A DNA stretch of 64,000 bases, taken from Legionella jordanis. Its GTDB lineage: Bacteria > Pseudomonadota > Gammaproteobacteria > Legionellales > Legionellaceae. The stretch lies in contig NZ_LR134383.1 in NCBI RefSeq assembly GCF_900637635.1, forward strand, positions 1,643,501 to 1,707,500, in the 5' to 3' direction. Each line of letters starts with the position of its first letter. Within the stretch, counting starts at the first letter, position 1. Of this stretch, positions 8,701 to 17,634 are shown piece after piece. Both the position numbers and the translations under genes were made by a program. Below the pieces are notes generated by a model. The model was not told where the DNA came from, ran no database searches, and worked only from the letters and a program-made list of their open reading frames with translations.

Positions 8701-10615
8701 AATCCTTAATCTCATCAATTTCAAAATGATTACCCCGAGTATATTGAAGAGCAAAGTCATTAATCCAGGTTTCCCGACCATCTTCGAATTTCAAAGGATA
8801 AGGTCTTTCGCTAATTGCTCTCATGCCCAGCCGTTCAACAATAGGCAGCACATCCGACAGCGGAATAGTATGCTCATGCTGATAAATCTTAAGCCGAAAA
8901 TACTCCTGCTTTTCATCCATGAGTTTGTAAAAATTCATGACTAAAGGATTATCGGCAGACAGTGTTTCAATGTGCTTAATGTCATAAACAGCGGTTCTTG
9001 GCGTAAAGTTTGATGTATAAGCAACTGGGAAAGCAGTTTTATAACGGGCATAAAGCCTATTTGCATGTTCCTCGCCAAATGTTTCAAAGAGGAAATGTTG
9101 CAAATCATCCGTCCAGGTGCGGCCCACTTCTATTAATCTTTGTTCGATTTCTTTGAAATCCCAGTGAGTAGTATCCTGAGGGTTAGTGCGAATTATAAAA
9201 TGAATACGAGCGAGTACCGACTCAGAGAACCACGTAGAGAAAGTAATTTCATGAGAATTGAAACTTTCTTCCAGAATTTTCTGCATGGCTTCTCGTAATT
9301 CTGTGTTAAAACGCTCTTTCGGCACATAAACGAGGCATGAAACAAAGCGACGGTAGACATCGGTACGAGCAAACATGCGGATGCGGCGGCGCTCTTGCAT
9401 GTAATAAATGCCCATAGCAATTTCTAAAAGCTCATCTTCAGAGCCCTGGATCAAATCATCGCGGGGAAGAGTTTCAAGAATATTGAGCAGTACTTTTCCA
9501 GCATGTCCATGGGGATTTAGCCTTGAATTTTTCATAATCAAAGCCACTTTATGACGCAAAAATGGAATATGCTTTGGATTGGTGTTATAGGCTGCAGATG
9601 TATACAAACCGATAATCCGGCGCTCACCAATGACTTGGCCTTTTTCGTTAAACCGCTTAATACCTATGTAATCGGTATAGGCCCGACGATGCACTGTGGC
9701 TTCGGTATTGGTTTTAGACATCACCAAAATGCGTGTGGATAAAGTCAGCTCCCTTGCCTCTGGAGTCATCGCTGAGATGCTTCGGGCACTTGATTTACTC
9801 ATACTTTGCCGAAGAACACCTAAGCCAGTTTCAGGAAGAGGTTGCAGAATGGTTTCTTGTCCCTTTTCGACTAATTCGTAATCACGAATGCCTAAGAAGG
9901 TAAAATGATGATCTTCTATCCAATGTAGAAAGGCTTTTGTTTCACTGGCTTCATTAGGATCAAGTATAGAGGATACCTCGTCCAACTCGCCAATGGCTTC
10001 CCGAACCTTCTGACGCATTGCTGGCCAATCTTTAACCACAACCCGATTGTCTTCCAATACTCTTTCAAAATTACTATGTAAATCTTCCAAAACAGAAGCG
10101 TCAGTTTGCCTATCAATTTCGATAAAAATAGCTGCTTCTGTTGACACACCGTCAACATCACTGTCTTCTTCAGTTTTGCGAGGTAAAACCCCAATTACTT
10201 CATTCTGTTTATTTCTTTGCAGACGTAAACCACCCATATGCATGATTAAATGGGAGATTAAACCCAGTCGATTAATTACCATGCGCAAAGAATCAACTAG
10301 AAACGGCATATCCTCAGTGATGATTTCAACTACAGTATGTGTAGTTTGCCAGCCATGCCGCTCAAAATCTGGATTATAAATGCGGATTTTTGTTTCTTCA
10401 GGTGCACGTTTCTGAATTAATGACCAAAAATTTACCGCCGCTCCGTACAAATCCTCTATATCCCAATCCCGTAAATCTTCAAGTGCTACTGTCCCATAAA
10501 ATTGACGCACAAATTCCGCGCAAAATAAGGCTTGCTCGCCTTCCATTTTTTGTTTCACCCGGTCTACCACAGCATCGATAATTAAATCTTTACCTTCTTC
10601 AAATTTATAAGACAT
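5738..10615 (-). CDS. NAD-specific glutamate dehydrogenase, large (about 180-kDa) type
   Basis: A 1,625-aa NAD-dependent glutamate dehydrogenase of the L_180 class, which oxidises glutamate to 2-oxoglutarate and ammonia. The N-terminal half carries ACT-like regulatory domains. The catalytic part has GGRVARGGLRWSDRRED near residue 812, the lysine motif PSGAKGGFVPK near 850, and a dinucleotide-binding GIGDMAGDVFGN near 990. The C-terminal 400 residues form the family-specific helical domain. Length is as expected and no frameshift is seen. In an amino-acid-consuming bacterium such as Legionella this would be a main entry of glutamate carbon into the TCA cycle. It stands alone, with 150-200 nt of non-coding DNA on each side. 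Confidence 0.95.
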   Translation of the reverse strand: MSYKFEEGKDLIIDAVVDRVKQKMEGEQALFCAEFVRQFYGTVALEDLRDWDIEDLYGAAVNFWSLIQKRAPEETKIRIYNPDFERHGWQTTHTVVEIITEDMPFLVDSLRMVINRLGLISHLIMHMGGLRLQRNKQNEVIGVLPRKTEEDSDVDGVSTEAAIFIEIDRQTDASVLEDLHSNFERVLEDNRVVVKDWPAMRQKVREAIGELDEVSSILDPNEASETKAFLHWIEDHHFTFLGIRDYELVEKGQETILQPLPETGLGVLRQSMSKSSARSISAMTPEARELTLSTRILVMSKTNTEATVHRRAYTDYIGIKRFNEKGQVIGERRIIGLYTSAAYNTNPKHIPFLRHKVALIMKNSRLNPHGHAGKVLLNILETLPRDDLIQGSEDELLEIAMGIYYMQERRRIRMFARTDVYRRFVSCLVYVPKERFNTELREAMQKILEESFNSHEITFSTWFSESVLARIHFIIRTNPQDTTHWDFKEIEQRLIEVGRTWTDDLQHFLFETFGEEHANRLYARYKTAFPVAYTSNFTPRTAVYDIKHIETLSADNPLVMNFYKLMDEKQEYFRLKIYQHEHTIPLSDVLPIVERLGMRAISERPYPLKFEDGRETWINDFALQYTRGNHFEIDEIKDLFQNALANVWFGNAENDGFNQLVLAAKLDSREVAILRTYAKYFKQIGFTFSQEYIESALCNNAHIAKKLVQLFNTRFNPSMQGSREEAWETIHQEILSALDEVSNLDEDKIIRQYVQVIRSTLRTNYYQTDIKGNHKNYISIKLNSRDIPGVPKPYPMFEIFVYSPRFEGVHLRGGRVARGGLRWSDRREDFRTEILGLMKAQQVKNAVIVPSGAKGGFVPKQLPVNGTREEILAEGVRCYQSFIRGLLDITDNYKQGLVIKPLNVVSYDEDDPYLVVAADKGTATFSDIANEISFEYGFWLGDAFASGGSVGYDHKKMGITARGAWESVKRHFYEMGRDIQNHDFTVVGIGDMAGDVFGNGMLLSRHIKLLGAFNHMHIFVDPNPDPETSFLERERLFNLPRSTWADYDKKLISKGGGVFNRSAKSIAVTKEMKEAFNIKQATVEPNELIRILLRAKVDLLWSAGIGTFVKAQTESHIDVGDRTNDAIRINGKQLRCKVVGEGGNLGLTQLGRVEYALNGGRIYTDFIDNSAGVNCSDKEVNIKILLNNIVASGDLTEKQRNELLSEMTQEVAALVLKDNFAQPRAISLAASQAAGSVELHSRYIHDLERSGKLDRELEYLPNEKALMERKLMGKGLTNPGIASLLCYSKTILKEQILASNVPEDSFLKDILISSFPKPLQERFSKQMQDHPLKREIIATRLSNLIVNEMGFTFVYRLQDETGAPVSAIVRAYMIARSIMDLEKVCCEIAELGNLITAETQNGFMMLYVRLLRRVTRWFLRSQRMRLNISKAVKYYGPGVKAFKKALPEVLSEGYRAQYDRHHQYYLELGIPADLAHELTITRALFSALDVIEVSHQTGIDVPTVAEVYFGIGEFLDLAWIRQQVISHPTESHWEALSREALRDDLDWQQRQLTAGIINLSEKKKDFMKSFAAWSESHLSLIERWRNVLADLRSSGTLTYTMFFVAIRELLDLTQTTQQMASKELA

Positions 10616-10796
10616 TCATTCACCTCATTTAGGCATGAAAAAAAACTGCCGCGGATTATATACCTCTACGAGACAAGTTACACGCCAGGATTGCATTTAT
10701 TTAATCAAATTAACAATTTTTTGGAAAGCTAAACGGCTTTCAGTCATTGGTGAGCTAATAATTATCGCAGAATTTAGCTATTAATGTGAACTATTA

Positions 10797-12167
10797 TCAG
10801 TTGACGGCAACCGTTTTGGTATTTACAAACTCAAGTATCCCTTCACGCGATAACTCGCGACCATAGCCAGAACGTTTAATGCCTCCAAAAGGAAGTCTTG
10901 GATCAGAAGCAACAAATGCATTGACAAAACAAGCTCCCGCCTGGATATCATTGCGGGCAATGGACTCTCCCCGCTCAAGATCTTGCGTAAATACGGCCGC
11001 AGCTAAACCATACGGGCTATCATTGGCTAGCTGAATTGCTTCAGCTTCATCACGAACTTTAATAATGGCAATAACTGGTCCAAACAGCTCTTCGTCAAAA
11101 GCAGGCATTCCTTTTTTAACATTCAACAAGAGAGTTGCCGGATAATAAAAACCCTTACATTTTGGAATTTCACCACCTTCGACCAGTTGGGCTCCTGCCT
11201 TAATACTCTTTTGTACTTGCTCATGCAAAGAAGCACGTAAATCTTCTCGAGCCATTGGACCCAAATTGGTGCTTTCGTTTAGAGGATCACCCATCTTGTA
11301 ATTCGCCATTAACTTTTTAATTTTATCAATTAGCGCATCATGAATTGGTTCAACAGCAATAACGCGTTTTGCAGCAATGCAGACTTGCCCTGTATTGTTT
11401 AAACGAGAGCTAACAATTGCTGTAGCAGCCTGGTCCAGATCAGCATCCTCCAATACTAAATAGGGATCGCTCCCTCCCAATTCTAAAACGGCTTTTTTCA
11501 AATGGCTTGCTGCATTGGAGGCAACAATCGAACCTGCTTTTTCACTGCCCGTCAAGGTTACAGCAATGATTTTATTATTTTCAATGACTTTGGCGGCCAA
11601 ATCATTATCGAGGACAAAATGCTGGAATAAGTGTTCGGGAAAGCCTGCTTCTTTAAAGAGATCCGCAATTTTATTACCTGTACCGGTAGAAATGGGGGCG
11701 TGTTTTAAAATTGCAGCGTTGCCAGCCATAATTGATGGGGCAGCAAAGCGGAAAACCTGCCAAAAAGGAAAATTCCAGGGCATGATGGCGAACACAATCC
11801 CTAACGGCTGATAGCATACCATGGCTTTTTTCATTTCAGTTTTAACCAGCCGAGGCTCTAGATATTCTTCTGCATGTTCTGCATAGTGTTCACATACCCA
11901 GGCACATTTATCAATTTCCGCTTTAGCGGAACTAATAGGTTTACCCATTTCGGTAGTTATCAGTAAAGCCAACTCATCTTTTTGTTCTTTCAATAACCTC
12001 GCTAATCTCAGCATTAGCTGTTTCCGCTGAGCAAAGCTGGTTTTTTTCCATACATTAAAACTAAGGTGTCCGGCTTCAATAAGAGAGGCTACTTGTTCTT
12101 CATGGAGAACGGGATAATTTTTAATAACCTCTTCTGTAGCAGGATTAATTGTACTAATCGTGGTCAT
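10797..12167 (-). CDS. NAD(P)-dependent aldehyde dehydrogenase, succinate-semialdehyde type
   Basis: A member of the aldehyde dehydrogenase superfamily, closest in style to Sad/GabD-like succinate-semialdehyde dehydrogenases (short form, 456 aa, opening with INPATEEVI). The general-base Glu is in LELGGSDPYL (about residue 226) and the catalytic Cys in NTGQVCIAAKR (about 260). MPWNFPFWQ near residue 128 is the usual substrate-tunnel motif. The longest frame starts at GTG 12179; ATG 12167, preceded by GAGAG at 5 nt, is better supported. The substrate cannot be fixed from sequence. Its place next to glutamate dehydrogenase fits a role in glutamate/GABA carbon entering the TCA cycle, but the genes are 180 nt apart. 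Confidence 0.88.
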   Translation of the reverse strand: MTTISTINPATEEVIKNYPVLHEEQVASLIEAGHLSFNVWKKTSFAQRKQLMLRLARLLKEQKDELALLITTEMGKPISSAKAEIDKCAWVCEHYAEHAEEYLEPRLVKTEMKKAMVCYQPLGIVFAIMPWNFPFWQVFRFAAPSIMAGNAAILKHAPISTGTGNKIADLFKEAGFPEHLFQHFVLDNDLAAKVIENNKIIAVTLTGSEKAGSIVASNAASHLKKAVLELGGSDPYLVLEDADLDQAATAIVSSRLNNTGQVCIAAKRVIAVEPIHDALIDKIKKLMANYKMGDPLNESTNLGPMAREDLRASLHEQVQKSIKAGAQLVEGGEIPKCKGFYYPATLLLNVKKGMPAFDEELFGPVIAIIKVRDEAEAIQLANDSPYGLAAAVFTQDLERGESIARNDIQAGACFVNAFVASDPRLPFGGIKRSGYGRELSREGILEFVNTKTVAVN

Positions 12168-12568
12168 TTCAACTCTCACTTAGTTTTATTGTTCAGTGTA
12201 GCTTATAGAAGTTATCGCGCAAGCCTCCCACTTGTGATATTTAGCTTTTAAACACAAATTCCTTAACTGGCCTGTAATAGCTCAAAATGGGTTTTTTTAG
12301 TAAATTTTAAAGCATTTATTCCGAACTTAGAGAAATTTAACCGTTACTTTCTTGCACATGGCTTTTGATTGTTGCTACTATTTTGTAGCCCAAAAGGGAA
12401 CAACTTAGATGACTAAGATATTGATTTGAGATTGCTTCGCACATCAAGCACTATCTTTAGCCATTTATTTCCTTTTGTGTTTCATTGGCGATACCGCCAA
12501 AACATGACTCTGCTGAATAATAATAAGAAGCAGTACTATAGAGTAAATATATAGAATTAGGATCAGCA
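12168..12568. other. Long intergenic region between aldehyde dehydrogenase and pcs
   Basis: About 400 nt separate two divergently transcribed genes, so both promoters should be here. No convincing coding frame was found on either strand. The only structure I can point to is a small palindrome at 12485-12500 (TTGGCG, four bases, CGCCAA) about 70 nt before the pcs start, which could be an operator or a weak hairpin. The pcs ribosome site AGGA lies at about 12559. Confidence 0.5.
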
Positions 12569-13315
12569 ATGATAAAGAAAAAACTAGGCTACCACCCTGC
12601 CCACTACCTGGTTGCCTGGGCTGTACATGCCTTTACGGCAAGTGCTGCATGCTTCGGAGTTTTAACTCTTATTCAAATTCATCAACATAATTATGTACAA
12701 GCCCTATGGCTTATGGCCATCACCGTCGTAATTGATGCTGTCGATGGTACTTTTGCAAGGCTCGTTCGAGTAAAAGCGGTCTTACCTAATGTGGATGGTA
12801 CATTATTAGATAATATTGTCGATTATCTTAATTACGTGATTACGCCCTGTTTTTTTCTTTATGTGAAACCAGAGATGCTTCCAGCAAGCTATGCTCTTCC
12901 CATAATTATGGCAATTACTCTAACCTCTTCTTACCAGTTTTGCCAGATTGACGCTAAGACACCAGATCATTTCTTCAAAGGGTTCCCTTGCTACTGGAAT
13001 ATAGCAGTGTTTTATATGTTTATTTTTAATACTGCCATGTATACGAATGCTTTAATTCTGGCTGTCTTGTGTCTATTGATTTTTGTTCCAATCAAATACG
13101 TTTACCCATCTCGACTTGATTATTTAACTAGGTATCGAGTTTTAAAAATTGTCATGCATACGTTTTCATTAATATATGGCCTGAGCTCCGCTCTTGTGCT
13201 TTGGTATTACCCTAAAATTGACTACGTATGGTTATTTTTATCGATAAGTTACGTCATTATGTATCTAGCTTTAAGTATGTATCGAACGTATGCACCTATG
13301 ACGCACTCCAAATAA
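12569..13315 (+). CDS. pcs: Phosphatidylcholine synthase (CDP-alcohol phosphatidyltransferase)
   Basis: Pcs condenses CDP-diacylglycerol directly with choline to make phosphatidylcholine in the inner membrane. The CDP-alcohol phosphotransferase signature is seen at about residues 56-87: DG..AR, then DG, then two further Asp residues (DAVDGTFARLV and NVDGTLLDNIVDY). About eight hydrophobic helices follow, and the 248-aa length fits the family. Legionella uses such an enzyme to convert host choline into its membrane lipid, which affects adhesion and virulence; that is family knowledge. AGGA is 6 nt before the ATG. It heads a run of plus-strand genes of mixed function. Confidence 0.92.
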   Translation: MIKKKLGYHPAHYLVAWAVHAFTASAACFGVLTLIQIHQHNYVQALWLMAITVVIDAVDGTFARLVRVKAVLPNVDGTLLDNIVDYLNYVITPCFFLYVKPEMLPASYALPIIMAITLTSSYQFCQIDAKTPDHFFKGFPCYWNIAVFYMFIFNTAMYTNALILAVLCLLIFVPIKYVYPSRLDYLTRYRVLKIVMHTFSLIYGLSSALVLWYYPKIDYVWLFLSISYVIMYLALSMYRTYAPMTHSK

Positions 13316-13397
13316 TGGATACGAAGTAAATAAGTTGATTCACTTTTGTTGCAGTTATCATTAGAATACGCAGTCCAAATTTTTGAAGAGGTTTTTC

Positions 13398-13889
13398 ATG
13401 TCGCTCTGTAAAGCCATTATCCCTGGGTTAATGATTACAACTGTTTTGCATGCAGCTCATTCTGCAACTCCCAGCCCTTTTCCCCACGGTTGTGAGGTTA
13501 GTGGATTTGGATTCAACAATAATCATTTAATTGTGAATGATAGTGGTCGCCAAGCTTTTTACTTAATTCAAAACCGCAGCAATCAAACCGTTGAATTGCA
13601 GCGGGTTGAAGTTCAAGATGAGTTTATGAGCCCTTCATTAACCGCTAAACTGGATCCATTAAATTGGGGTGCCTTTGCTTCCGATGTTCAAAATTTTCAT
13701 TTTCAGTGTTTTGTAAAAGAAGCTGAAGCCGTTAAGGGCATCGATTGCCGTGATGTATTGGAAATTTGCCAGTATCCACGGGTAAAATTTGCCTTAAGCA
13801 ATATGGGGAATTATTGGGTTGCAACGAATAAGCCACAAGGAGATGTGATTACCGATGCAACGAAAAAAGGGATTTATTTACGCTGGTGA
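13398..13889 (+). CDS. Small exported protein, EnhB-like
   Basis: A 163-aa protein with a signal peptide (MSLCKAIIPGLMITTVLHA, likely cut after AHSA near residue 23) and a mature part with four Cys (HGCEVSG, FQCFV, IDCRD, LEICQY) that could form disulphides in the periplasm. The pattern of a Cys-led start followed by NNNHLIVND and LIQNRS resembles what I recall of Legionella proteins annotated as enhanced-entry protein EnhB; that name is from memory, not a search. The frame can open at TTG 13383, but GAAGAGG at 13385-13391 is a good ribosome site for ATG 13398. The function is unknown. It lies between pcs and a membrane-protein gene that starts 4 nt downstream. Confidence 0.6.
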   Translation: MSLCKAIIPGLMITTVLHAAHSATPSPFPHGCEVSGFGFNNNHLIVNDSGRQAFYLIQNRSNQTVELQRVEVQDEFMSPSLTAKLDPLNWGAFASDVQNFHFQCFVKEAEAVKGIDCRDVLEICQYPRVKFALSNMGNYWVATNKPQGDVITDATKKGIYLRW

Positions 13890-13893
13890 ATAG

Positions 13894-14397
13894 GTGAACA
13901 TCAAAAAAAGACAGGATGAATTATTTCTAACAGTAGGAATTATCGGCTGCTTTATCCTGCTGTTAGGCGTAACCCACACACCGGCTCAGAAATACTATGT
14001 TGTGGGATCTTCGCTATTATTGCTTACATCCATTCACTTTAAGTTGATTTATTTTATAGCCCTTGAGATTATTCTCATGGCAGGCCATGGTGCAATTCTC
14101 CTGGGAATTGGAAGCACTCTGCAACTTGCCCTTCCCGTCCTCCTTTGTATTCAGCTCCTTTCTTTTTATTTTTTAAGTGGTCAATTGAATAATATCTTTT
14201 TACTCATTGGCATAGCCGGCATTGCGGTGCTTTCTATTGGCTTTGCCTATGAAAATCAGTGGATATTCTTCATCGGCAGCATGTCAATCGCCATTTATGC
14301 TTTTTACACAACCTACAAAGGAAGGCCAATTACTCTGCTTTGGGCTATTCTCAACACCCTGTTCGCTCTGATTGCAATTTTAAAATTAGCTTTTTAG
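13894..14397 (+). CDS. Polytopic membrane protein of unknown function
   Basis: A 167-aa very hydrophobic protein with about seven predicted transmembrane segments (starting near residues 10, 34, 50, 70, 95, 117 and 145) and hardly any soluble loop. No known motif is recognised. It starts at GTG 13894, 4 nt after the stop of the EnhB-like gene, and ends 11 nt before the redoxin gene, so it is probably co-transcribed with both. It may be a lineage-restricted conserved membrane protein. Confidence 0.7.
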   Translation: MNIKKRQDELFLTVGIIGCFILLLGVTHTPAQKYYVVGSSLLLLTSIHFKLIYFIALEIILMAGHGAILLGIGSTLQLALPVLLCIQLLSFYFLSGQLNNIFLLIGIAGIAVLSIGFAYENQWIFFIGSMSIAIYAFYTTYKGRPITLLWAILNTLFALIAILKLAF

Positions 14398-14408
14398 GAG
14401 ACTAAATT

Positions 14409-14966
14409 ATGGCTAAAACTCCTTCTAACATGATTCCCCTTGGAACCCACGCTCCGGAGTTTTCTTTGATTGATGTGGTCAGCGGCTCAAGAGTGAGTCT
14501 GACGGATAAAAGCTTTCCTCAACCGACCGTAATCATGTTTATCTGCAATCATTGCCCTTATGTTAAGCACATCAATAAAGGACTAACTAGCTTAGCCAAT
14601 GACTATATTCCCAAGGGAATTCGGTTTTTAGCCATCAACTCTAACGACGTGAGTGCCTATCCCTCTGATTCACCAGACAACATGAGAAAAACAGCTGCCG
14701 AAGAAAATTATCCATTCCCATATTTATACGATGAAACCCAGGAAGTTGCCAAAGCCTATCAAGCCGCTTGCACACCTGACTTCTATGTGTTTAATGACAA
14801 TCTGGATCTGGTATATAGGGGGCAAATGGACGACTCAAGGCCGGGTAACAATATTGAAGTTTCTGGCGAAGACATTCGCTCAGTATTGGACGCTCTTTTA
14901 AATAAAAAGCCAATTACCATCGAACAAAAACCAAGTTTAGGTTGCAGCATAAAATGGAAAAACTAA
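14409..14966 (+). CDS. Thioredoxin-fold redoxin (AhpC/TSA-like) protein
   Basis: A 185-aa cytoplasmic thioredoxin-fold protein of the AhpC/TSA-redoxin group. The first beta-alpha unit carries the CxxC motif in ICNHCPYVKHI (about residues 46-56), followed by NSNDVSAYPSDSPDNM and PYLYDETQEVA, typical of the thioredoxin-family proteins annotated as peroxiredoxins with a CNHCPY active site. There is no signal peptide. GGAG 9 nt before the ATG is a good ribosome site. It probably acts as a thiol peroxidase or disulphide reductase; the substrate is unknown. Its end overlaps or abuts the next gene. Confidence 0.8.
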   Translation: MAKTPSNMIPLGTHAPEFSLIDVVSGSRVSLTDKSFPQPTVIMFICNHCPYVKHINKGLTSLANDYIPKGIRFLAINSNDVSAYPSDSPDNMRKTAAEENYPFPYLYDETQEVAKAYQAACTPDFYVFNDNLDLVYRGQMDDSRPGNNIEVSGEDIRSVLDALLNKKPITIEQKPSLGCSIKWKN

Positions 14967-15292
14967 AGCCCCAATACCAATACTATAAATTAGCTTTTTA
15001 CGTACCTGAAAGTCATCTTGAACAAGTAAAACAAGCCTTGTTCAAGGTAGGTGCCGGAAAGCAGGGAAATTATGAGAATTGCTGTTGGCAATGCTTAGGC
15101 CAAGGACAGTTTAGGCCTTTAGCGTCAGCAAACCCAGCTGTGGGAACCATAGAGTCACTCAATTATATAGCAGAATACAAAGTAGAAATTTTATGTCCGG
15201 CTGACTGCATTAAAGAAGCCGTTGAACAATTAAAAAAAGAACACCCCTACGAAGAACCTGCCTTTGAAGTGATTCGACTTGAACATGTTTGA
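14954..15292 (+). CDS. NIF3/YqfO C-terminal-like protein
   Basis: A protein of about 112 aa that matches the small stand-alone version of the YqfO/NIF3 insert domain (CutA-like fold): YYKLAFYVPESHLEQVKQAL at the start, GNYENCCWQ in the middle and the closing HPYEEPAFEV (about residues 94-103), the strongest marker. Function is not established for the family. A TTG at 14942 would add four residues; ATG 14954 is used. Either start overlaps the 3' end of the redoxin gene, suggesting coupling. Confidence 0.82.
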   Translation: MEKLKPQYQYYKLAFYVPESHLEQVKQALFKVGAGKQGNYENCCWQCLGQGQFRPLASANPAVGTIESLNYIAEYKVEILCPADCIKEAVEQLKKEHPYEEPAFEVIRLEHV

Positions 15293-15357
15293 GTTGCCGC
15301 AACTTTAGAGTAATGATTGCCTCTAGCCCGATATATTTCAAAGCATCGAGGCTTGAT

Positions 15358-15379
15358 AGGCTGGGTTTTCACCCAGCCT
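15358..15379. terminator. Hairpin between NIF3-like gene and rplI
   Basis: A perfect 9-bp stem (AGGCTGGGT / ACCCAGCCT) with a TTTC loop lies between two convergent genes and just beyond the rplI stop codon. It is well placed to end both transcripts. No clean T-run follows on either strand, so it is a terminator-like structure rather than a textbook intrinsic terminator. Confidence 0.55.
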
Positions 15380-15388
15380 GTGCAAAAA

Positions 15389-15838
15389 TTATTTTGCAGG
15401 AACGACCTGAACTTTTAAATTTGCCACTACATCACTATGGACATAGACTTCGACGCTGTAATCACCAATTGAGTGAATTGGCCCTTCTGACATGACGATT
15501 TCACGTTTGCTGATGTCAATGGATTTCGCTTGAAGGGCATCTTTAATCTCATTTGGTCCAACAGAGCCATAAAGCTTACCTTCGTCGCTGGCCATGGCTG
15601 AAATAACAACTGTAATATCATTCAGTTTGGCGGCACGCTGCTCGGCTTGAGCCAATGATTGCTGAGCCTTTTTCTCAAGATCAGCACGGCGTTCCTCAAA
15701 TCGCTTGATGTTTGTCTCAGTAGCAAACACAGCTTTGTTTTGTGGGATCAGGTAATTACGACCGTAGCCGTCTCTCACATTGACCTTATCACCTAAATTG
15801 CCAAGATTTCTAACTTTCTCAAGTAAAATTACTTCCAT
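15389..15838 (-). CDS. rplI: 50S ribosomal protein L9
   Basis: Ribosomal protein L9, 149 aa, full length. The N-terminal domain has the family signature ([27 protein letters not shown] near residues 25-34), followed by the long connecting helix rich in Ala/Glu/Arg and the C-terminal domain with [10 protein letters not shown]. It is the last gene of the rpsF-rpsR-DUF2232-rplI operon on the minus strand. Confidence 0.98.
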   Translation of the reverse strand: MEVILLEKVRNLGNLGDKVNVRDGYGRNYLIPQNKAVFATETNIKRFEERRADLEKKAQQSLAQAEQRAAKLNDITVVISAMASDEGKLYGSVGPNEIKDALQAKSIDISKREIVMSEGPIHSIGDYSVEVYVHSDVVANLKVQVVPAK

Positions 15839-15856
15839 CTTAATACCCCTATTTGT

Positions 15857-16762
15857 TCAACCCGCTTTCGTGTGCAGGCGAGACCTAAAATTAAACAAAC
15901 TATCTAAAGCACCTAAAATTACGTATATGGGCAGCATGACAAAAGGTAATATAACCAAAGGGAGAAGTATTAAAAATAAAGTCCCAATCCCTTTTCCTTT
16001 TGTTAAAACATTAAAGCCTAAACTAACACCAGCAGAAACGTAATACACAATCAGTAGTGGTAAGCAACTTATCGCCAACAAATTTTGCTGATAAGCACCA
16101 ATGGCAGCAATGAGAAGTGCGATTACTCCCCAAGAGCTTCCTCGGAACTGAAGCATTTCCTGACGAAAACCATCAGGGTAAAACAATCTGGCTTGGACTG
16201 ATCGCGCCAGCATGAGTGATACTGTCGCAGATAAAACCAAGCTTAGTACTTGTATACCCACCACATAATTGGCAATAATTATTGGATTAAAAGCATCTTG
16301 ATTATTAAGCAAACCTGGCATATTGCCTTCACGATCCAACTCTTTAAGCAAAGCTTGGATAGAATGCAATTGCGCTTCAATCCAACCCGGAACTAGCCAG
16401 TGAATTAAAGCAAGGGCAATTAAAGCCATGAAAACAATAAAAGCCATTGTAAATCGCCAACTCATTGTCCCTCTTAATGCCAAAGCCATTAAAAAACAAG
16501 GCAGGAAAGTTGTTATGACATTTAAAATTCCAACCCATGGCGATGACGTAAGATAAAGGAGCAAAAAACTGGCTGAGCCAATCATTAATCCTTTTAAACC
16601 ACTTACCCACCCTTTTCGCAAGGTTATCAAAGCAACAATGGCCACTGACAACCAAGTTGCGAAAGGGATCAAGGCTAAAATTGCGATATACAGCAGTGCA
16701 TAATGGTCATTTTCCAAAAGAAAATGACCTTGTTTACGCAATAACTCGCCCAAACGCAGCAT
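15857..16762 (-). CDS. DUF2232 (YybS-like) membrane protein
   Basis: A 301-aa polytopic membrane protein with about eight hydrophobic segments. Its position between rpsR and rplI is typical of the DUF2232/YybS family in proteobacteria, and its length fits. The function is unknown. It starts 2 nt after the rpsR stop, so it is part of the ribosomal-protein operon. The assignment rests on synteny and topology. Confidence 0.75.
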   Translation of the reverse strand: MLRLGELLRKQGHFLLENDHYALLYIAILALIPFATWLSVAIVALITLRKGWVSGLKGLMIGSASFLLLYLTSSPWVGILNVITTFLPCFLMALALRGTMSWRFTMAFIVFMALIALALIHWLVPGWIEAQLHSIQALLKELDREGNMPGLLNNQDAFNPIIIANYVVGIQVLSLVLSATVSLMLARSVQARLFYPDGFRQEMLQFRGSSWGVIALLIAAIGAYQQNLLAISCLPLLIVYYVSAGVSLGFNVLTKGKGIGTLFLILLPLVILPFVMLPIYVILGALDSLFNFRSRLHTKAG

Positions 16763-16764
16763 TG

Positions 16765-16989
16765 TTATCGGTGGCTATCACAATAAGGTAATAACCCCAA
16801 AAATCTTGCCCACTTAATTGCCTGTGCTAATTGACGTTGTGGACGAGTGGGGGTACCAGTAATCCGACTGGGTACGATTTTACCTGTTTCAGTAATGTAA
16901 TTTTTTAGCGCGTTGATGTCTTTGTAATCGATTTCGCTGGCACCTTCGCTAAAACGCATTTTTTTACGACGGAAATATGCTGTTGACAT
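16765..16989 (-). CDS. rpsR: 30S ribosomal protein S18
   Basis: Ribosomal protein S18, 74 aa, full length. The conserved core is visible: [17 protein letters not shown] (about residues 22-38), then [20 protein letters not shown] and [10 protein letters not shown] near the C-terminus. It follows rpsF by 12 nt in the same operon. Confidence 0.97.
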   Translation of the reverse strand: MSTAYFRRKKMRFSEGASEIDYKDINALKNYITETGKIVPSRITGTPTRPQRQLAQAIKWARFLGLLPYCDSHR

Positions 16990-17001
16990 GTATATGACTC
17001 C

Positions 17002-17340
17002 TTAGGCTGCTCGTTCGTCTTTGTCTTTTTTCATCAACACAGAAGGTGTTGTAATTGCGTGTTTTCGCTTAATGATCAGATTTCTTAAAATTGCATCATT
17101 AAATTTAAATGCATTTTTTAATTCATCAAGCGCAGCCTGATTGCACTCAACATTCATTAGAATGTAATGAGCCTTATGCACTTCTTTAATGGTATAAGCT
17201 AATTGGCGACGGCCCCAATCTTCTTTGCGATGAATTTTTCCATCGTGCTTAGTGATGATCCCCTCATAGCGCTCAACCATTGCTGGTACTTGTTCGCTCT
17301 GATCAGGGTGAACTAGAAACACTACTTCATAATGTCTCAA
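17002..17340 (-). CDS. rpsF: 30S ribosomal protein S6
   Basis: Ribosomal protein S6. The longest frame opens at ATG 17376 and adds 12 residues without counterpart in the family. TTG 17340 gives an N-terminus reading [12 protein letters not shown], exactly where S6 proteins start, and AAGGAG lies 7 nt upstream, so I set the start there (112 aa). The body has [13 protein letters not shown] and the C-terminal basic tail KKDKDERAA. It is the first gene of the rpsF-rpsR-DUF2232-rplI operon; the promoter must lie between 17341 and the divergent gene at 17635. Confidence 0.95.
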   Translation of the reverse strand: MRHYEVVFLVHPDQSEQVPAMVERYEGIITKHDGKIHRKEDWGRRQLAYTIKEVHKAHYILMNVECNQAALDELKNAFKFNDAILRNLIIKRKHAITTPSVLMKKDKDERAA

Positions 17341-17634
17341 TTGGCTTCTCCTTATGGATTTAATAGCCTTCTCCATTAATTAGGAGTAAGGCAAGGTTAA
17401 AAAAACGCACAATGATAACTGATTTTAAATCTCGGGGCAATGAACTCGCCGAAGTCCCTAGCCTGTTTTATTCTCCCCAACTCCGATTTTGTAGGTCTTG
17501 GCGAGTATTATCTGTTTATAAAAGCATACAGGTTGATGAAGGAACAGTGATTTTACAGATATTTAACCATTTTGTTTAGCAACAAATCAATTTAAAGCTA
17601 AAATAAAGACATATCTCATTAAAGGTTAAGATTT

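Noticed and set aside
15289..15495. 68-codon plus-strand frame across the rplI terminator region
   Set aside because: It runs through the hairpin and antisense into rplI; composition is not protein-like.
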